Shown here: positions 8,824 through 17,017 of the stretch, in pieces
Numbering within the stretch: the first letter of the stretch is position 1
How the letters are laid out: every line of letters starts with the position of its first letter
From: Rhodospirillum centenum SW
GTDB taxonomy: Bacteria; Pseudomonadota; Alphaproteobacteria; Azospirillales; Azospirillaceae
NCBI RefSeq assembly: GCF_000016185.1
Contig: NC_011420.2
Location: 1,942,501 to 2,006,500, forward strand
DNA length: 64,000 nucleotides
Reading direction: 5' to 3'
Made by a program: the position numbers and the translations under genes
Notes under the pieces: model-generated
The model's input: the letters and a program-made list of their open reading frames with translations, nothing else
What the model was told of the DNA's origin: nothing
Databases searched by the model: none

Positions 8824-9324
8824 ATGGCTGACATAAAAACCGGCGCCAACCCCCTCTTCCTCCGCGAGGAGGAACTGCGTCAGGGGATCGAGCTGCTGTT
8901 CTACGCCTACCGCGACTTTACCGCCGAACCCGACGCGATGCTTGAGAAAATCGGTCTGGGCCGGGCGCACCACAGGGTCGTCTATTTCGTGGGACGCTAT
9001 CCCCAGATCACGATCACAGAGCTGCTATCGATTTTGCGCATCACGAAACAGAGCCTCAGCCGGGTGCTGAACGACCTGATCGGGCAGGAGTACATCGAGC
9101 AGCGCACCGGCACCCGCGACCGCCGCCAGCGCCTGCTGACCCTGACCGCCAAGGGCGAGGCGCTGGAGCGCGAACTGTCCGACGCCCAGCGCGCCCGCAT
9201 CGCCCGTGCCTACCGCGCCGCCGGGGCCGAGGCGGTGGAGGGATTCCGCACCGTCATGCTGGGCATCATGGACGAGGACGACCGCGCCAAGTTCCCCGCC
9301 CGCGGCCCCGCCCCGAAACGCTGA
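8824..9324 (+). CDS. MarR-family transcriptional regulator (PetP-like)
   Basis: 166 aa winged-helix regulator. Helix-turn-helix and wing are seen as ITITELLSILRITKQSLSRVLNDLI followed by YIEQRTGTRDRRQRLLTLTAKG, the typical MarR recognition helix plus DRR wing. Start ATG 8824 is preferred to the in-frame GTG at 8782. The gene precedes an OmpR-type response regulator and a histidine kinase; in Rhodobacter capsulatus a MarR protein (PetP) is likewise paired with an OmpR regulator (PetR) ahead of cytochrome bc1 genes, so this may be the same module without the pet genes. Confidence 0.88.
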   Translation: MADIKTGANPLFLREEELRQGIELLFYAYRDFTAEPDAMLEKIGLGRAHHRVVYFVGRYPQITITELLSILRITKQSLSRVLNDLIGQEYIEQRTGTRDRRQRLLTLTAKGEALERELSDAQRARIARAYRAAGAEAVEGFRTVMLGIMDEDDRAKFPARGPAPKR

Positions 9325-9452
9325 CCCCGCCCCTGCCCCGCCAGCGGAGCGCGGCCGCCGTGGCTTGTCCGCCGGAGGATCGCGCCGGTTCGCCCGGCCG
9401 GCCGGATGCGGCGGGGGATGCCGCGGGGGCGGGAGCGCGGTATGATCCCGCC

Positions 9453-10136
9453 ATGACCGAGGAAATCCCGCACATCCTGGTGGTGGACGACGACACCCGC
9501 CTGCGCGAGGCGCTGAAGCGCTACCTGTCGCAGCACGGCTTCCTGGTGACAACGGCGGCCGACGCGGCCGAAGCGCGGGCGCGGCTGGAGGGGCTGTGCT
9601 TCGACCTGATCGTGCTGGACGTGATGATGCCGGGCGAGAACGGGCTGGACCTGACCCGCAGCCTGCGCCGCACGGGCGGCGTGCCGATCCTCCTGCTGAC
9701 GGCCCGCGGCCAGCCCGACGACCGCATCGCCGGGCTGGAGGCCGGGGCCGACGACTACCTGCCCAAGCCGTTCGAGCCGCGGGAGCTGCTGCTGCGCATC
9801 CAGTCGATCCTGCGCCGGCTGGCGAAGCCGGCCGCCGCCCCGGCGGAGATCCGCCTGGGCCGCTGGGTGTTCGACCCGCAGCGGGAGGAACTGCGCGCCG
9901 GCGAGGAGACCGTGCGCCTGACCCCCGCCGAAGCGGGCCTGCTGAAGACCCTGGCGACGGCGCCGGGCGAGGTGTTCAGCCGGGAGGAGCTGGTGGACCG
10001 CGTGGGCATGGAGTGCAACGCCCGCACCATCGACGTGCAGGTCACGCGCCTGCGCCGCAAGCTGGAGGACGACCCCCGCCTGCCCCGCTACCTTCAGACG
10101 GTGCGCGGCGAGGGCTACGTCCTGCGGCCCGACTGA
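9453..10136 (+). CDS. OmpR-family response regulator (PetR-like)
   Basis: 227 aa: receiver domain with DDD at 12-14, phospho-acceptor D56 (LIVLDVMMPG), switch Thr in LLLTARG and KPF lysine (DYLPKPFEP), then an OmpR/PhoB winged helix (LTPAEAGLLKTLATAPGEVFSREEL, IDVQVTRLRRKLEDDP, LQTVRGEGYVL). Start ATG 9453. It follows marR and precedes its probable kinase by 11 bases, so the pair forms a classical two-component operon. Confidence 0.93.
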   Translation: MTEEIPHILVVDDDTRLREALKRYLSQHGFLVTTAADAAEARARLEGLCFDLIVLDVMMPGENGLDLTRSLRRTGGVPILLLTARGQPDDRIAGLEAGADDYLPKPFEPRELLLRIQSILRRLAKPAAAPAEIRLGRWVFDPQREELRAGEETVRLTPAEAGLLKTLATAPGEVFSREELVDRVGMECNARTIDVQVTRLRRKLEDDPRLPRYLQTVRGEGYVLRPD

Positions 10137-10147
10137 GGGAAGCCGGC

Positions 10148-11569
10148 ATGACCGTCCCCGGAATGCTGTCCCGCCCCCTGGCCGCCTGGCGCCGGCGGCC
10201 GCGGCCCTTCGCCTGGATGAAGCGGTTCCTGCCGCGGACCCTGTTCGGCCGTTCGCTGATGATCATCGCCACGCCGGTGGTGCTGGCCCAGGCCATCGCC
10301 ACCTTCGTCTTCTACGACCGGCACTGGGACACCATGACCAACCGGCTGGCCTTCGCGGTCGCCGGCGAGATCGCCATCATCGTGGACGAGCTGCTGGAGG
10401 ACCGCAGCGAGGAGGAACGCGCCAGCACCATGGCGCGGGCCGCGGGCGCCGTGGACCTGTTCGTGAGCTGGCTGCCGGGCGAGACCCTGCCCCCCGGCCG
10501 GCAGGAACTGCGCGGCATCCTGAAGACCACCCTGGGCCGCGCCCTGGACGAGCGGGTGCGGCGGCCCTGGCGGATCGATTCCACCGTGGCGCACGAATGG
10601 ATCGAGATCCGCATCCAGATGGACGAGGGCGTGCTCTCGGTGATGAGCCCGGAGCGCCGCCTGTTCAGCTTCACCAGCTATCTCTTCATCATGTGGATGA
10701 TCGGCAGCTCGGTGGTGCTGTTCGCCATCGCCATCGTCTTCATGCGCAACCAGATCCGCCCGATCCGCCGGCTGGCCGTGGTGGCCGACGCCTTCGGCAA
10801 GGGCCGCGACGCCCCCGGCTTCAAGCCGGAGGGGGCGCTGGAGGTGCGGCAGGCGGCGGCGGCCTTCCTGCTGATGCGCGAGCGCATCCAGCGCATGATC
10901 AGCCAGCGCACGGAGATGCTGGCCGGGGTCAGCCACGACCTGCGCACGCCGCTGACCCGGATGAAGCTGGAACTGGCCATGCTGCCCGACCTGCCGGAGG
11001 TGGCGGAGCTGCGCCAGGACGTGGCCGACATGGAGACGATGATCGAGGGCTATCTGGCCTTCGCCCGCGGCGAAGGGGCGGAAGCACCCCAGCCGGTGGA
11101 CATCGCCCGGCTGCTGGAGGCCGTGGCGGCGAACGCCCGGCGCGAGGGCGCCGCCGTCACCCTGGATCTGCCGGCGGAGACGGCCGGCGAGGACGGGGGG
11201 AAGGACGAGGGAGCGGACGGGGAGGCCGGCATCATCCTTCCGATCCGCCCGAACGCCTTCAAGCGCTGCCTCGCCAATCTGGTGGGCAATGCGCGCCGCT
11301 ACGGCAGCCATGTCTGGATCGGGCTGCGCCGCGACGCCACGGCGGTGGAGATCGTCATCGACGACGACGGGCCCGGCATCCCGCCCGACCGCCGCGAAGA
11401 GGTGTTCCGCCCCTTCACCCGGCTGGAACCGTCGCGCAATGCCGAGACGGGGGGCGTGGGGCTGGGCATGACCATCGCGCGCGACGTGGCCCGACGGCAC
11501 GGCGGCGACGTGGTGCTGGGCGACAGCCCGCACGGGGGGCTGCGCGCCATCGTCAGGCTGCCGGTCTGA
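10148..11569 (+). CDS. EnvZ-type membrane sensor histidine kinase
   Basis: 473 aa inner-membrane kinase, the likely partner of the OmpR-type regulator just upstream. TM1 at about 37-56 (SLMIIATPVVLAQAIATF) and TM2 at about 177-199 (YLFIMWMIGSSVVLFAIAI) flank a periplasmic sensor of about 115 residues. HAMP follows (IRPIRRLAVVADAFGKG), then HisKA with VSHDLRTPLTRMKLEL and HATPase_c with NLVGNARRYG, DDDGPGIP and GGVGLGMTIA. An acidic Gly/Glu-rich insert sits between the two catalytic halves. The stimulus cannot be read from sequence. Confidence 0.93.
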   Translation: MTVPGMLSRPLAAWRRRPRPFAWMKRFLPRTLFGRSLMIIATPVVLAQAIATFVFYDRHWDTMTNRLAFAVAGEIAIIVDELLEDRSEEERASTMARAAGAVDLFVSWLPGETLPPGRQELRGILKTTLGRALDERVRRPWRIDSTVAHEWIEIRIQMDEGVLSVMSPERRLFSFTSYLFIMWMIGSSVVLFAIAIVFMRNQIRPIRRLAVVADAFGKGRDAPGFKPEGALEVRQAAAAFLLMRERIQRMISQRTEMLAGVSHDLRTPLTRMKLELAMLPDLPEVAELRQDVADMETMIEGYLAFARGEGAEAPQPVDIARLLEAVAANARREGAAVTLDLPAETAGEDGGKDEGADGEAGIILPIRPNAFKRCLANLVGNARRYGSHVWIGLRRDATAVEIVIDDDGPGIPPDRREEVFRPFTRLEPSRNAETGGVGLGMTIARDVARRHGGDVVLGDSPHGGLRAIVRLPV

Positions 11570-11607
11570 CGGCGCCGGTCTGACGGCGCTGATCCGGAGG
11601 AGCGGAG

Positions 11608-11632
11608 GGGGCCGGGCGGAGCGGTCGGCCCC
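11608..11632. terminator. Weak hairpin between convergent kinase and phasin genes
   Basis: GGGGCCG (11608-11614) pairs with CGGCCCC (11626-11632) across an 11-base loop. It lies between two converging genes and may terminate one or both, but there is no T-tract on either strand. Just before it a 15-bp direct repeat (GCCGGTCTGACGGCG) covers the end of the kinase gene. Confidence 0.35.
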
Positions 11633-11653
11633 GCGCCGGCACCCGCGGGCGGC

Positions 11654-12127
11654 CTACTTCTTCGGCTGCGTCTTGCTGACGGCGACCTTCAGCTCCTCCA
11701 GGCTTTCCTTGACCCGGTTGGAGAGGACCTCGGCCGCCTCGGTGTTCGACTTGGCGACCATCTCGGCCATTTCCTTCATGTTGGTGAGCGCCTTCTCGAA
11801 GGCGGCCTTCACCAGCTCGGTCTGCTTGGCGACCTTCTCCTCCGGCGTGCCGGCGGCCATCATGTCGGAGACGCTGGAGGACGCCTCTTCCATCGACTGG
11901 CGCAGGATCTCCACCTGCCGGCGCATCACGGCCTGCAACCCCTCGAAGGCGAGCTGGTTGGCAGCGGTCAGCGCCTCGATGTTCTTGCGTTGGGCCTGCA
12001 TCATCTGGTCGAGATCGACGCCGGGGACCTTGAAGTCGCCCATCATCTTCGTCACGTCCATGAACTTCGCCGGGTCCATGAACTTGGACATGTCGAAGTC
12101 GAAGAAGGGATTCTTGGAAGCCGCCAT
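11654..12127 (-). CDS. Phasin-family protein
   Basis: 157 aa, alpha-helical, Met/Ala/Glu-rich and free of cysteine. The N-terminus (NPFFDFDMSKFMDPAKF) and the central QRKNIEALTAANQLAFEGLQA block are characteristic of phasin_2 proteins, which coat polyhydroxyalkanoate granules. The rest is continuous amphipathic helix. Start ATG complement of 12125-12127 gives the canonical length; an upstream in-frame ATG adds 14 unrelated residues. The upstream region carries TGCA-centred repeats that may bind PhaR. Confidence 0.9.
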   Translation of the reverse strand: MAASKNPFFDFDMSKFMDPAKFMDVTKMMGDFKVPGVDLDQMMQAQRKNIEALTAANQLAFEGLQAVMRRQVEILRQSMEEASSSVSDMMAAGTPEEKVAKQTELVKAAFEKALTNMKEMAEMVAKSNTEAAEVLSNRVKESLEELKVAVSKTQPKK

Positions 12128-12159
12128 GGATTCGTTCCCCCACGTCCGGGTTGCGCCGC

Positions 12160-12232
12160 ACTGCAACAAAGTCGCGTCGAAGACTGCCCTCTGCCGCTTT
12201 CTTAGTCAATCTTTTTGTTGCACTGCACAAAA
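12160..12232. promoter_or_regulatory. Possible PhaR-type operator upstream of phasin gene
   Basis: ACTGCAACAAAG (12160-12171) and, inverted relative to it, CTTTTTGTTGCACTGCACAA (12211-12230) bracket the likely phasin promoter. The shared core TTTGTTGCA(G/C)T in opposite orientations looks like a pair of regulator sites. PhaR of other alphaproteobacteria binds TGC/GCA-containing sites at phasin promoters; assignment here is an inference. Confidence 0.4.
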
Positions 12233-12243
12233 TCGCATGCACT

Positions 12244-12870
12244 TCAGGGGGCCGGCGCCTCGGCCGCGGTAGCCCGCCGGCGCGGCCGGGAGACGCTGTT
12301 CCAGACCTCCTCCGCCCGGCGCAGATTGGCGTCGAGCGCCGCCATGGTGCGGGCGAGATCGGGGCTGTCATCCTCGAACCAGACGCGCAGGGTCGCCAGC
12401 CAGACGGCGGCAAGCCCGCGCGCCTTCAGCATGCCGGCCAGCCCGCCGCCGGGCAGCCCGGCGGCCTCCAGCATCCAGGCCATGGAGCGGGGAAGCTGCG
12501 GCGCCACGCAGAGCGCCGCCGAGGGGGAGCCACGCAGCTCCCGCCAGACGACGCGCAGCCCGGCCCGGTAGGGCTCCAGCGCGTCGAAGCGCCGCATCAG
12601 CACGTCGAACACGCGGTCGTGCGGCCGCTCCTCCATGTCGGGAGCGGGGCCGGCGAGCACAGCCCCATCGGCGAGCCGCGCGAGGCCGCGCAGAAGCGCG
12701 AGCTTGCCGGGGAAATGGCGGTAGAGGTCGGCCAGCGACACCTCCGCCGCCGCTGCGATCTCCGCGAGCGTGAGGTCGCGCCAGCCCTTCTCCGCCGCCA
12801 GGGTCATGGCCGCGGCGATGAGGCGCCGCTCCGCCTCGGTCTTCCTGTCCGGGTCCGACTTCCTGCTCAT
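12244..12870 (-). CDS. TetR-family regulator, COQ9-like C-terminal region
   Basis: 208 aa. The N-terminal TetR helix-turn-helix is clear: RRLIAAAMTLAAEKGWRDLT, then LAEIAAAAEVSLADLYRHF, followed by PGKLALLRGL. The C-terminal two thirds (MLEAAGLPGGGLAGMLKARGLAAVWLATLRVWFEDDSPDLA) resemble the lipid-binding fold that TetR proteins share with the ubiquinone accessory protein COQ9. Start ATG complement of 12868-12870. It lies upstream of the phasin gene on the same strand with 116 bases between; whether it controls that gene is open. Confidence 0.85.
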   Translation of the reverse strand: MSRKSDPDRKTEAERRLIAAAMTLAAEKGWRDLTLAEIAAAAEVSLADLYRHFPGKLALLRGLARLADGAVLAGPAPDMEERPHDRVFDVLMRRFDALEPYRAGLRVVWRELRGSPSAALCVAPQLPRSMAWMLEAAGLPGGGLAGMLKARGLAAVWLATLRVWFEDDSPDLARTMAALDANLRRAEEVWNSVSRPRRRATAAEAPAP

Positions 12871-13042
12871 GCCGTCTCCGCCCTTGCTGTCTTCGGCGCT
12901 TGCTGTCTCAGGCCCCTCACGTCCCTGCCGCACCAGCGGAAGCGGACTCCCGGGGCCACCCGCTAGAAGTGGGGACGGACTCCCGGTCCGGCCAGCCGGG
13001 ACGGACGGGATCGCCGGGGAAAGACGGTCGGGCAGGCAGCGT

Positions 13043-13537
13043 TCAGGTCACCTCGTCCACCTGCCCGCCGGTCAGCGCGACCAGGGTGGCGGGGGCGACG
13101 GGGAAGACGGCGCTGGGCGTGCCCGCGGCGGCCCACACCGTGTCGAACGCCAGCAGGTCGCGGTCCACCAGCACCACCGGCGGCACCGTATGGCCGAGCG
13201 GCGGCACCCCGCCGATGGCATAGCCGGCATTGGCGCGGACGAATTCCGCATCCGCCTTCGCCAGCTTCTCGCCGCCGATCAGCGGGCCGAGCCGGCGGGC
13301 CACCGCCGTCTCGTTCACCCGGTTGCTGCCGCTGGCGACGACCAGCACGGGCCGGCCGCTGTCGCGGGTGCGGAACATGATCGACTTGGCGATCTGGGCC
13401 ACCTCGCAGCCCACGACGGCGGCGGCCTCGGCCGCGGTGCGGGTGGAGGCGGAGAACTCCACGACATGGACCGGATGGCCCAGGTCGTTGATCAGGTTCT
13501 GGAAGCGCTGGGCGCTGGGGCTGAGGGGAAGCGGCAC
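13043..13537 (-). CDS. YbaK/ProX-type aminoacyl-tRNA deacylase
   Basis: 164 aa single-domain trans-editing protein that hydrolyses mischarged aminoacyl-tRNAs (Cys-, Ala- or similar on tRNA-Pro). Family features are CEVAQIAKSIMF, with the conserved catalytic lysine, GSNRVNETAVARRLG, FVRANAGYAIGGVPPLGH and LLAFDTVWAAAGTPSAVF. It ends a minus-strand cluster, 13 bases after proC. The exact substrate is not evident from sequence. Confidence 0.9.
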   Translation of the reverse strand: MPLPLSPSAQRFQNLINDLGHPVHVVEFSASTRTAAEAAAVVGCEVAQIAKSIMFRTRDSGRPVLVVASGSNRVNETAVARRLGPLIGGEKLAKADAEFVRANAGYAIGGVPPLGHTVPPVVLVDRDLLAFDTVWAAAGTPSAVFPVAPATLVALTGGQVDEVT

Positions 13538-13550
13538 GGCCCGGCTCCGC

Positions 13551-14363
13551 TCAGCCCGCCAGCTCGCGCGAGCGGCGCACTGCGGCGGCGACCGCCCGGT
13601 CGAGCAGCGGCCCCAGCCCGTCCGGCGCCATCAGCACGTCCAGCGCCGCCTGGGTGGTGCCGCCGGGGCTGGTGACGTTGCGGCGGAGCTGGTCCGCCGG
13701 TTCGGCGGCCCGGTGCAGCAGCTCCCCCGAGCCGGAGACGGTGGCGCGGGCCAGCGTCATGGCGAGATCCGGCGGCAGGCCCGCCGCCTCCCCCGCCTTC
13801 GCCAGCGCCTCCACCAGCAGGAAGACATAGGCCGGGCCGCTGCCGGAAACGGCGGTCACGGCGTCGATCTGGCTCTCCTCGGAGAGCCACGCCACCTCCC
13901 CGGCCGCGGCCAGCAGGCGGGTGCAGAGATCGCGCTGTTCGGACGTGACGGCGGCATTGGCGACGGCCGCCGTGATGCCACGGCCGATGGCGGCCGGCGT
14001 GTTGGGCATGGCCCGCACGATGGCCGCCCCTGACCCGAACACCCGTTCGAAATAGCCGACGGTCCTGCCGGCGGCGATGGAGAGGAAGACGGCCGTTCCG
14101 GCGAAGCGGGCGTAGGCGGGGGCCGCGGCATCCATCATCTGCGGCTTGACCGCCAGGACCACCGCGTCGGGCGCGAAGCCGGACGGCAGCGCCTCCGCCC
14201 CGGTCACCACCTCGACACCGTCCGGCACCCCGGACGGAAAGGCCGCGGCGGGGCCGGACGGCTCCACCACGACGATGCGGGACGCGACCGAGGCCGCCCT
14301 CCAGCCGGAGAGCAGGGCCCCGCCCATCTTGCCGCATCCGACCAGCAGCAGCGAAACACCCAT
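13551..14363 (-). CDS. proC: Pyrroline-5-carboxylate reductase
   Basis: Final step of proline synthesis, NAD(P)H-dependent reduction of pyrroline-5-carboxylate. 270 aa with the nucleotide motif LLLVGCGKMGGALLSGW at the N-terminus, VVLAVKPQMM, RAMPNTPAAIGRGIT in the middle and the C-terminal signature AVSGSGPAYVFLLVEAL ending in SPGGTTQAALDVL. Start ATG complement of 14361-14363 gives the family length. It follows ybjN-like on the same strand with 82 bases between. Confidence 0.95.
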   Translation of the reverse strand: MGVSLLLVGCGKMGGALLSGWRAASVASRIVVVEPSGPAAAFPSGVPDGVEVVTGAEALPSGFAPDAVVLAVKPQMMDAAAPAYARFAGTAVFLSIAAGRTVGYFERVFGSGAAIVRAMPNTPAAIGRGITAAVANAAVTSEQRDLCTRLLAAAGEVAWLSEESQIDAVTAVSGSGPAYVFLLVEALAKAGEAAGLPPDLAMTLARATVSGSGELLHRAAEPADQLRRNVTSPGGTTQAALDVLMAPDGLGPLLDRAVAAAVRRSRELAG

Positions 14364-14445
14364 GCCGATGCCCGAACCGCCTCCTGTTTCCGGGGCCTGT
14401 TCCACAGCTCGCCGCGGCCGCATCCGGGCGGTCGCCGTGCGGGGA

Positions 14446-14949
14446 TCAGGCCTCCCCGACCGTATCCAGGATGGCGGCGGTGACCGCCTCCTGGGCCGAC
14501 TTGCCGCCCCAGATGACGAACTGGAAGGCGGGGTAGTAACGCTCGCACTCGGACAGCGCGATGTCCACCAGATCCTCAAGCTGTTCCACACTGGCCGCCC
14601 GGGCGCCGCGCAGCAGCAGCGTCTGCCGGAACATCGGGGTCTGCTCCTCGGGGCAGACATCGAAATGGCCGAGCCACATCTTCGAGTTCACCTCGGCCAG
14701 CAATTCGTGGATGGACGGCCGCCGCGGTACGGGCACCTTCATGTCGAACTGACAGGAGAACTGCATGGCGCTCACCTCCGTCTGCCAGACGAAGAAGAGC
14801 CGGTAGTCGCACCAGCGCCCGCCGATCTCGACCACCATCTCCTCCTCGCTGGCGCGATCGAAGGGCCATTCGTTGGCGACGACGATCTCCTCGATGATGT
14901 CGAGCGGATTGTGGGTGTTGCCCTGGGTATCGACGGATACGGCCGTCAT
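14446..14949 (-). CDS. YbjN-domain protein
   Basis: 167 aa; the whole protein corresponds to the bacterial YbjN sensory-transduction-like family, with NPLDIIEEIVVANEWPFDR near the start and the conserved MVVEIGGRWCDYRLFF and LLRGARAASVEQLEDL segments. Function is not established; the fold resembles chaperone-like type III secretion partners. Start ATG complement of 14947-14949, preceded by a strong AGGAGG-like site. Its position next to proC and ubiK is conserved in Rhodospirillales. Confidence 0.85.
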   Translation of the reverse strand: MTAVSVDTQGNTHNPLDIIEEIVVANEWPFDRASEEEMVVEIGGRWCDYRLFFVWQTEVSAMQFSCQFDMKVPVPRRPSIHELLAEVNSKMWLGHFDVCPEEQTPMFRQTLLLRGARAASVEQLEDLVDIALSECERYYPAFQFVIWGGKSAQEAVTAAILDTVGEA

Positions 14950-15276
14950 GATGCGCCCTCCTCTCGCGCGCGGTGGGAAGGATGACCCCGCCCCCCGTTC
15001 CCGGTCTGGAAACCCGCCTGCCCCGGCTCCGTCACGCTGCGTCGTGCCCCCGGCCCGACCCAGCATGTATGACAGCGCCGATATGTTGTGGTTCCAGACC
15101 GTGGGGCTACTAGGCTTACGGTGCCAGATGCGCCCCCGTGCGCGCAACCGGATTCCCGGCGGGCCGGGTATTCCGGTGCATGAACTTTCCCCGACGCGGT
15201 TCCGGCGTCCAGGGCCGTTTCAGCCGTTCTTTCAGCGACGGTGCGGACAGGCGCCGCCCGTGCGGCGCCGGCCGGA
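14950..15276. other. Intergenic region between ubiK and ybjN-like genes
   Basis: 327 bases without a credible gene. It holds a hairpin directly behind ubiK (15250-15269) and then, on the minus strand, presumably the ybjN promoter. The least GC-rich part is around 15060-15120. No clear -35/-10 pair could be assigned. Confidence 0.4.
15250..15269 (-). terminator. Hairpin downstream of ubiK
   Basis: GGCGCCGC (15250-15257) and GCGGCGCC (15262-15269) form a perfect 8-bp stem with a four-base loop, starting eight bases after the ubiK stop on the minus strand. No T-tract follows. It suggests that ubiK and ybjN are separate transcripts. Confidence 0.5.
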
Positions 15277-15678
15277 TCAGGCCCCGGTATCCTTGGCGCC
15301 CGTGTCCTTGGCGCCCGCGTCCGGACCGGCATCCTTGCCGGCCGGCCGGTGCGGCCGCTTGGGCGGCGTGTCGGGGCTCAGCAGTTCGAGCTGCGCCGTC
15401 AGCGTGGCGACCAGGGCTTCCAGCCGGGTCACCCGGTCGGCCAGCGTCTCCTGCTGGCGGACCTTGTCCTCCAGCTCCTCCTGGGCCGCGCGGGCCCGGG
15501 TGGCCATCTCGCGCACCATCTCGAAGTCGTCGCGCGGCACCACGTCCATCTGCGACAGGATACGCTCGAACTGCTGGCGGAACTGGGACTCGACCTCCGA
15601 GCGGATGCCGGTCAGCGCACCCACCGCGCTGCTCGCGACTCGGGCCAGATCATCCAGCAGCTTATTGTCGACCTGCAT
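15277..15678 (-). CDS. ubiK: Ubiquinone biosynthesis accessory factor (BMFP domain)
   Basis: 133 aa. Residues 1-100 form the BMFP/UbiK domain: an amphipathic N-terminal helix (DNKLLDDLARVASSAVGALTG), SQFRQQFERILSQMDVVPRDDFE, then a coiled coil (EELEDKVRQQETLADRVTRLEALVATL). UbiK in E. coli is a trimeric membrane-associated factor that helps the aerobic ubiquinone enzymes. The C-terminal 30 residues are a low-complexity Lys/Pro/Asp tail ending in two GAKDT repeats. Start ATG complement of 15676-15678. Confidence 0.88.
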   Translation of the reverse strand: MQVDNKLLDDLARVASSAVGALTGIRSEVESQFRQQFERILSQMDVVPRDDFEMVREMATRARAAQEELEDKVRQQETLADRVTRLEALVATLTAQLELLSPDTPPKRPHRPAGKDAGPDAGAKDTGAKDTGA

Positions 15679-16018
15679 CGGTCATCACCCCTTGATGGAA
15701 GCGCGCCAGTATGGCGGGCGGGTCCCGGCCTGTCCAATGCAGGATCGGCCGGGCCCGTCGGACGGGGGCGCAAGATGCGGTGCCGTCGCGGGCGGCGCAA
15801 CCCCGGAAAAGCGTCCCCCGAGAAGCGTCCCCTGGCCTGATGGTCCGCAACCGCGGCGCAGCCGCCGCCCGGACCGGGGACGTCCCGTCAGCCACGGGTC
15901 GCCGCCCTGTGGACAACCCACCGTGGACAACCCACCCCGGCCCCTATAACACTTCCTATAACACTCAAGGCCGGCGGACGTGCCGTCCGCCTGCTGAATC
16001 GGCAGGGAGGGGCCGCCC
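15679..16018. other. Divergent intergenic region between ubiK and hldD
   Basis: 340 bases without a gene. The part near hldD holds two neighbouring short tandem duplications (15909-15966), described separately; the rest is GC-rich and shows nothing I can name. Confidence 0.45.
15909..15966 (+). promoter_or_regulatory. Two short tandem duplications, likely hldD promoter region
   Basis: GTGGACAACCCACC occurs twice back to back (15909-15922, 15923-15936), and CCTATAACACTY occurs twice back to back (15943-15954, 15955-15966). Each second element contains TATAAC, one base from the -10 consensus, so two alternative -10 hexamers may exist 12 bp apart. The hldD start lies about 55 bases downstream. 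Confidence 0.45.
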
Positions 16019-17005
16019 ATGCTCGTGGTCACCGGCGGTGCCGGCTTCATCGGATCGAACCTGGTCGCCGGCCTGGAAGAGGCGGGCCTGGGTCCCGTCG
16101 TCGTCTGCGACCGGCTGGGCCGCGGGGAGAAGTGGCGCAACCTGGGCAAGCGCGCCCTCTGGGACCTGATCCCGCCGGAGGAGCTGTTCCGTTACCTGGA
16201 CCGCCATGCCGGCGAGATCGACTGCGTGTTCCACATGGGCGCGGTCTCCGAGACGACGGAGACGGACGCCGACCTGATCGTGACCAACAATTTCCGCCTG
16301 ACCCTGGATCTCTGGGAGTGGTGTACCCGCACCGCGACCCGGATGATCTACGCCTCCTCCGCCGCGACCTATGGCGACGGCTCGGCCGGCTTCGACGATG
16401 ACCCGTCGCCGGGGGCGCTGGCGGCGCTCAGGCCGCTGAACCCCTACGGCTGGTCCAAGCACCTGTTCGACCGCCGTATCCTGCAAGGCGGCATGACCGG
16501 CGGCCGGCGCCCGCGGCAATGGGCCGGGCTGAAGTTCTTCAACGTCTACGGCCCGAACGAATACCACAAGGGCGAGATGCGCTCGGTGGCCTGCAAGATG
16601 TGGCCCGCCATCGCCGCGGGCGAGCCGGCCCGGCTGTTCGCCTCGGACCTGCCGGACTATCCCGACGGCGGGCAGATGCGCGACTTCGTCTGGGTCGGCG
16701 ACTGCGTGGACGTGATGATCTGGCTGTACGGGCACCCGCAGGTCAGCGGCCTGTTCAACCTGGGCACGGGCCACGCCCGCACCTGGAACGATCTGGCCTG
16801 CGCCCTGTCCATCGCCACGGGCCGCGCCCCGGCCATCGAGTACGTGCCGATGCCCGACGTGCTGCGCGGCCGTTACCAGTATTTCACGCAGGCGCGCATG
16901 GACCGGCTGCGGGCCGCGGGCTACACGGCACCGTTCACGTCGCTGGAGGAGGGCGTCGCCCGTTACGTGCGCGACTACCTCGCCACCCCCGACCCGTATC
17001 GCTAG
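16019..17005 (+). CDS. hldD: ADP-L-glycero-D-manno-heptose 6-epimerase
   Basis: Extended SDR of 328 aa that inverts C6 of ADP-D-glycero-manno-heptose, giving the heptose donor for the LPS inner core. Rossmann motif TGGAGFIGSN at residues 5-14; HMGAVSETTETD in the family-typical position; catalytic YASSAATYG and NPYGWSKHLFD (Tyr-x3-Lys); RPNEYH-like segment VYGPNEYHKGEMRS. Start ATG 16019 after a GGGAGGGG site. Other heptose genes are not adjacent. It is followed 12 bases later by lgt. Confidence 0.93.
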   Translation: MLVVTGGAGFIGSNLVAGLEEAGLGPVVVCDRLGRGEKWRNLGKRALWDLIPPEELFRYLDRHAGEIDCVFHMGAVSETTETDADLIVTNNFRLTLDLWEWCTRTATRMIYASSAATYGDGSAGFDDDPSPGALAALRPLNPYGWSKHLFDRRILQGGMTGGRRPRQWAGLKFFNVYGPNEYHKGEMRSVACKMWPAIAAGEPARLFASDLPDYPDGGQMRDFVWVGDCVDVMIWLYGHPQVSGLFNLGTGHARTWNDLACALSIATGRAPAIEYVPMPDVLRGRYQYFTQARMDRLRAAGYTAPFTSLEEGVARYVRDYLATPDPYR

Positions 17006-17017
17006 AGCCCCTGTCCG

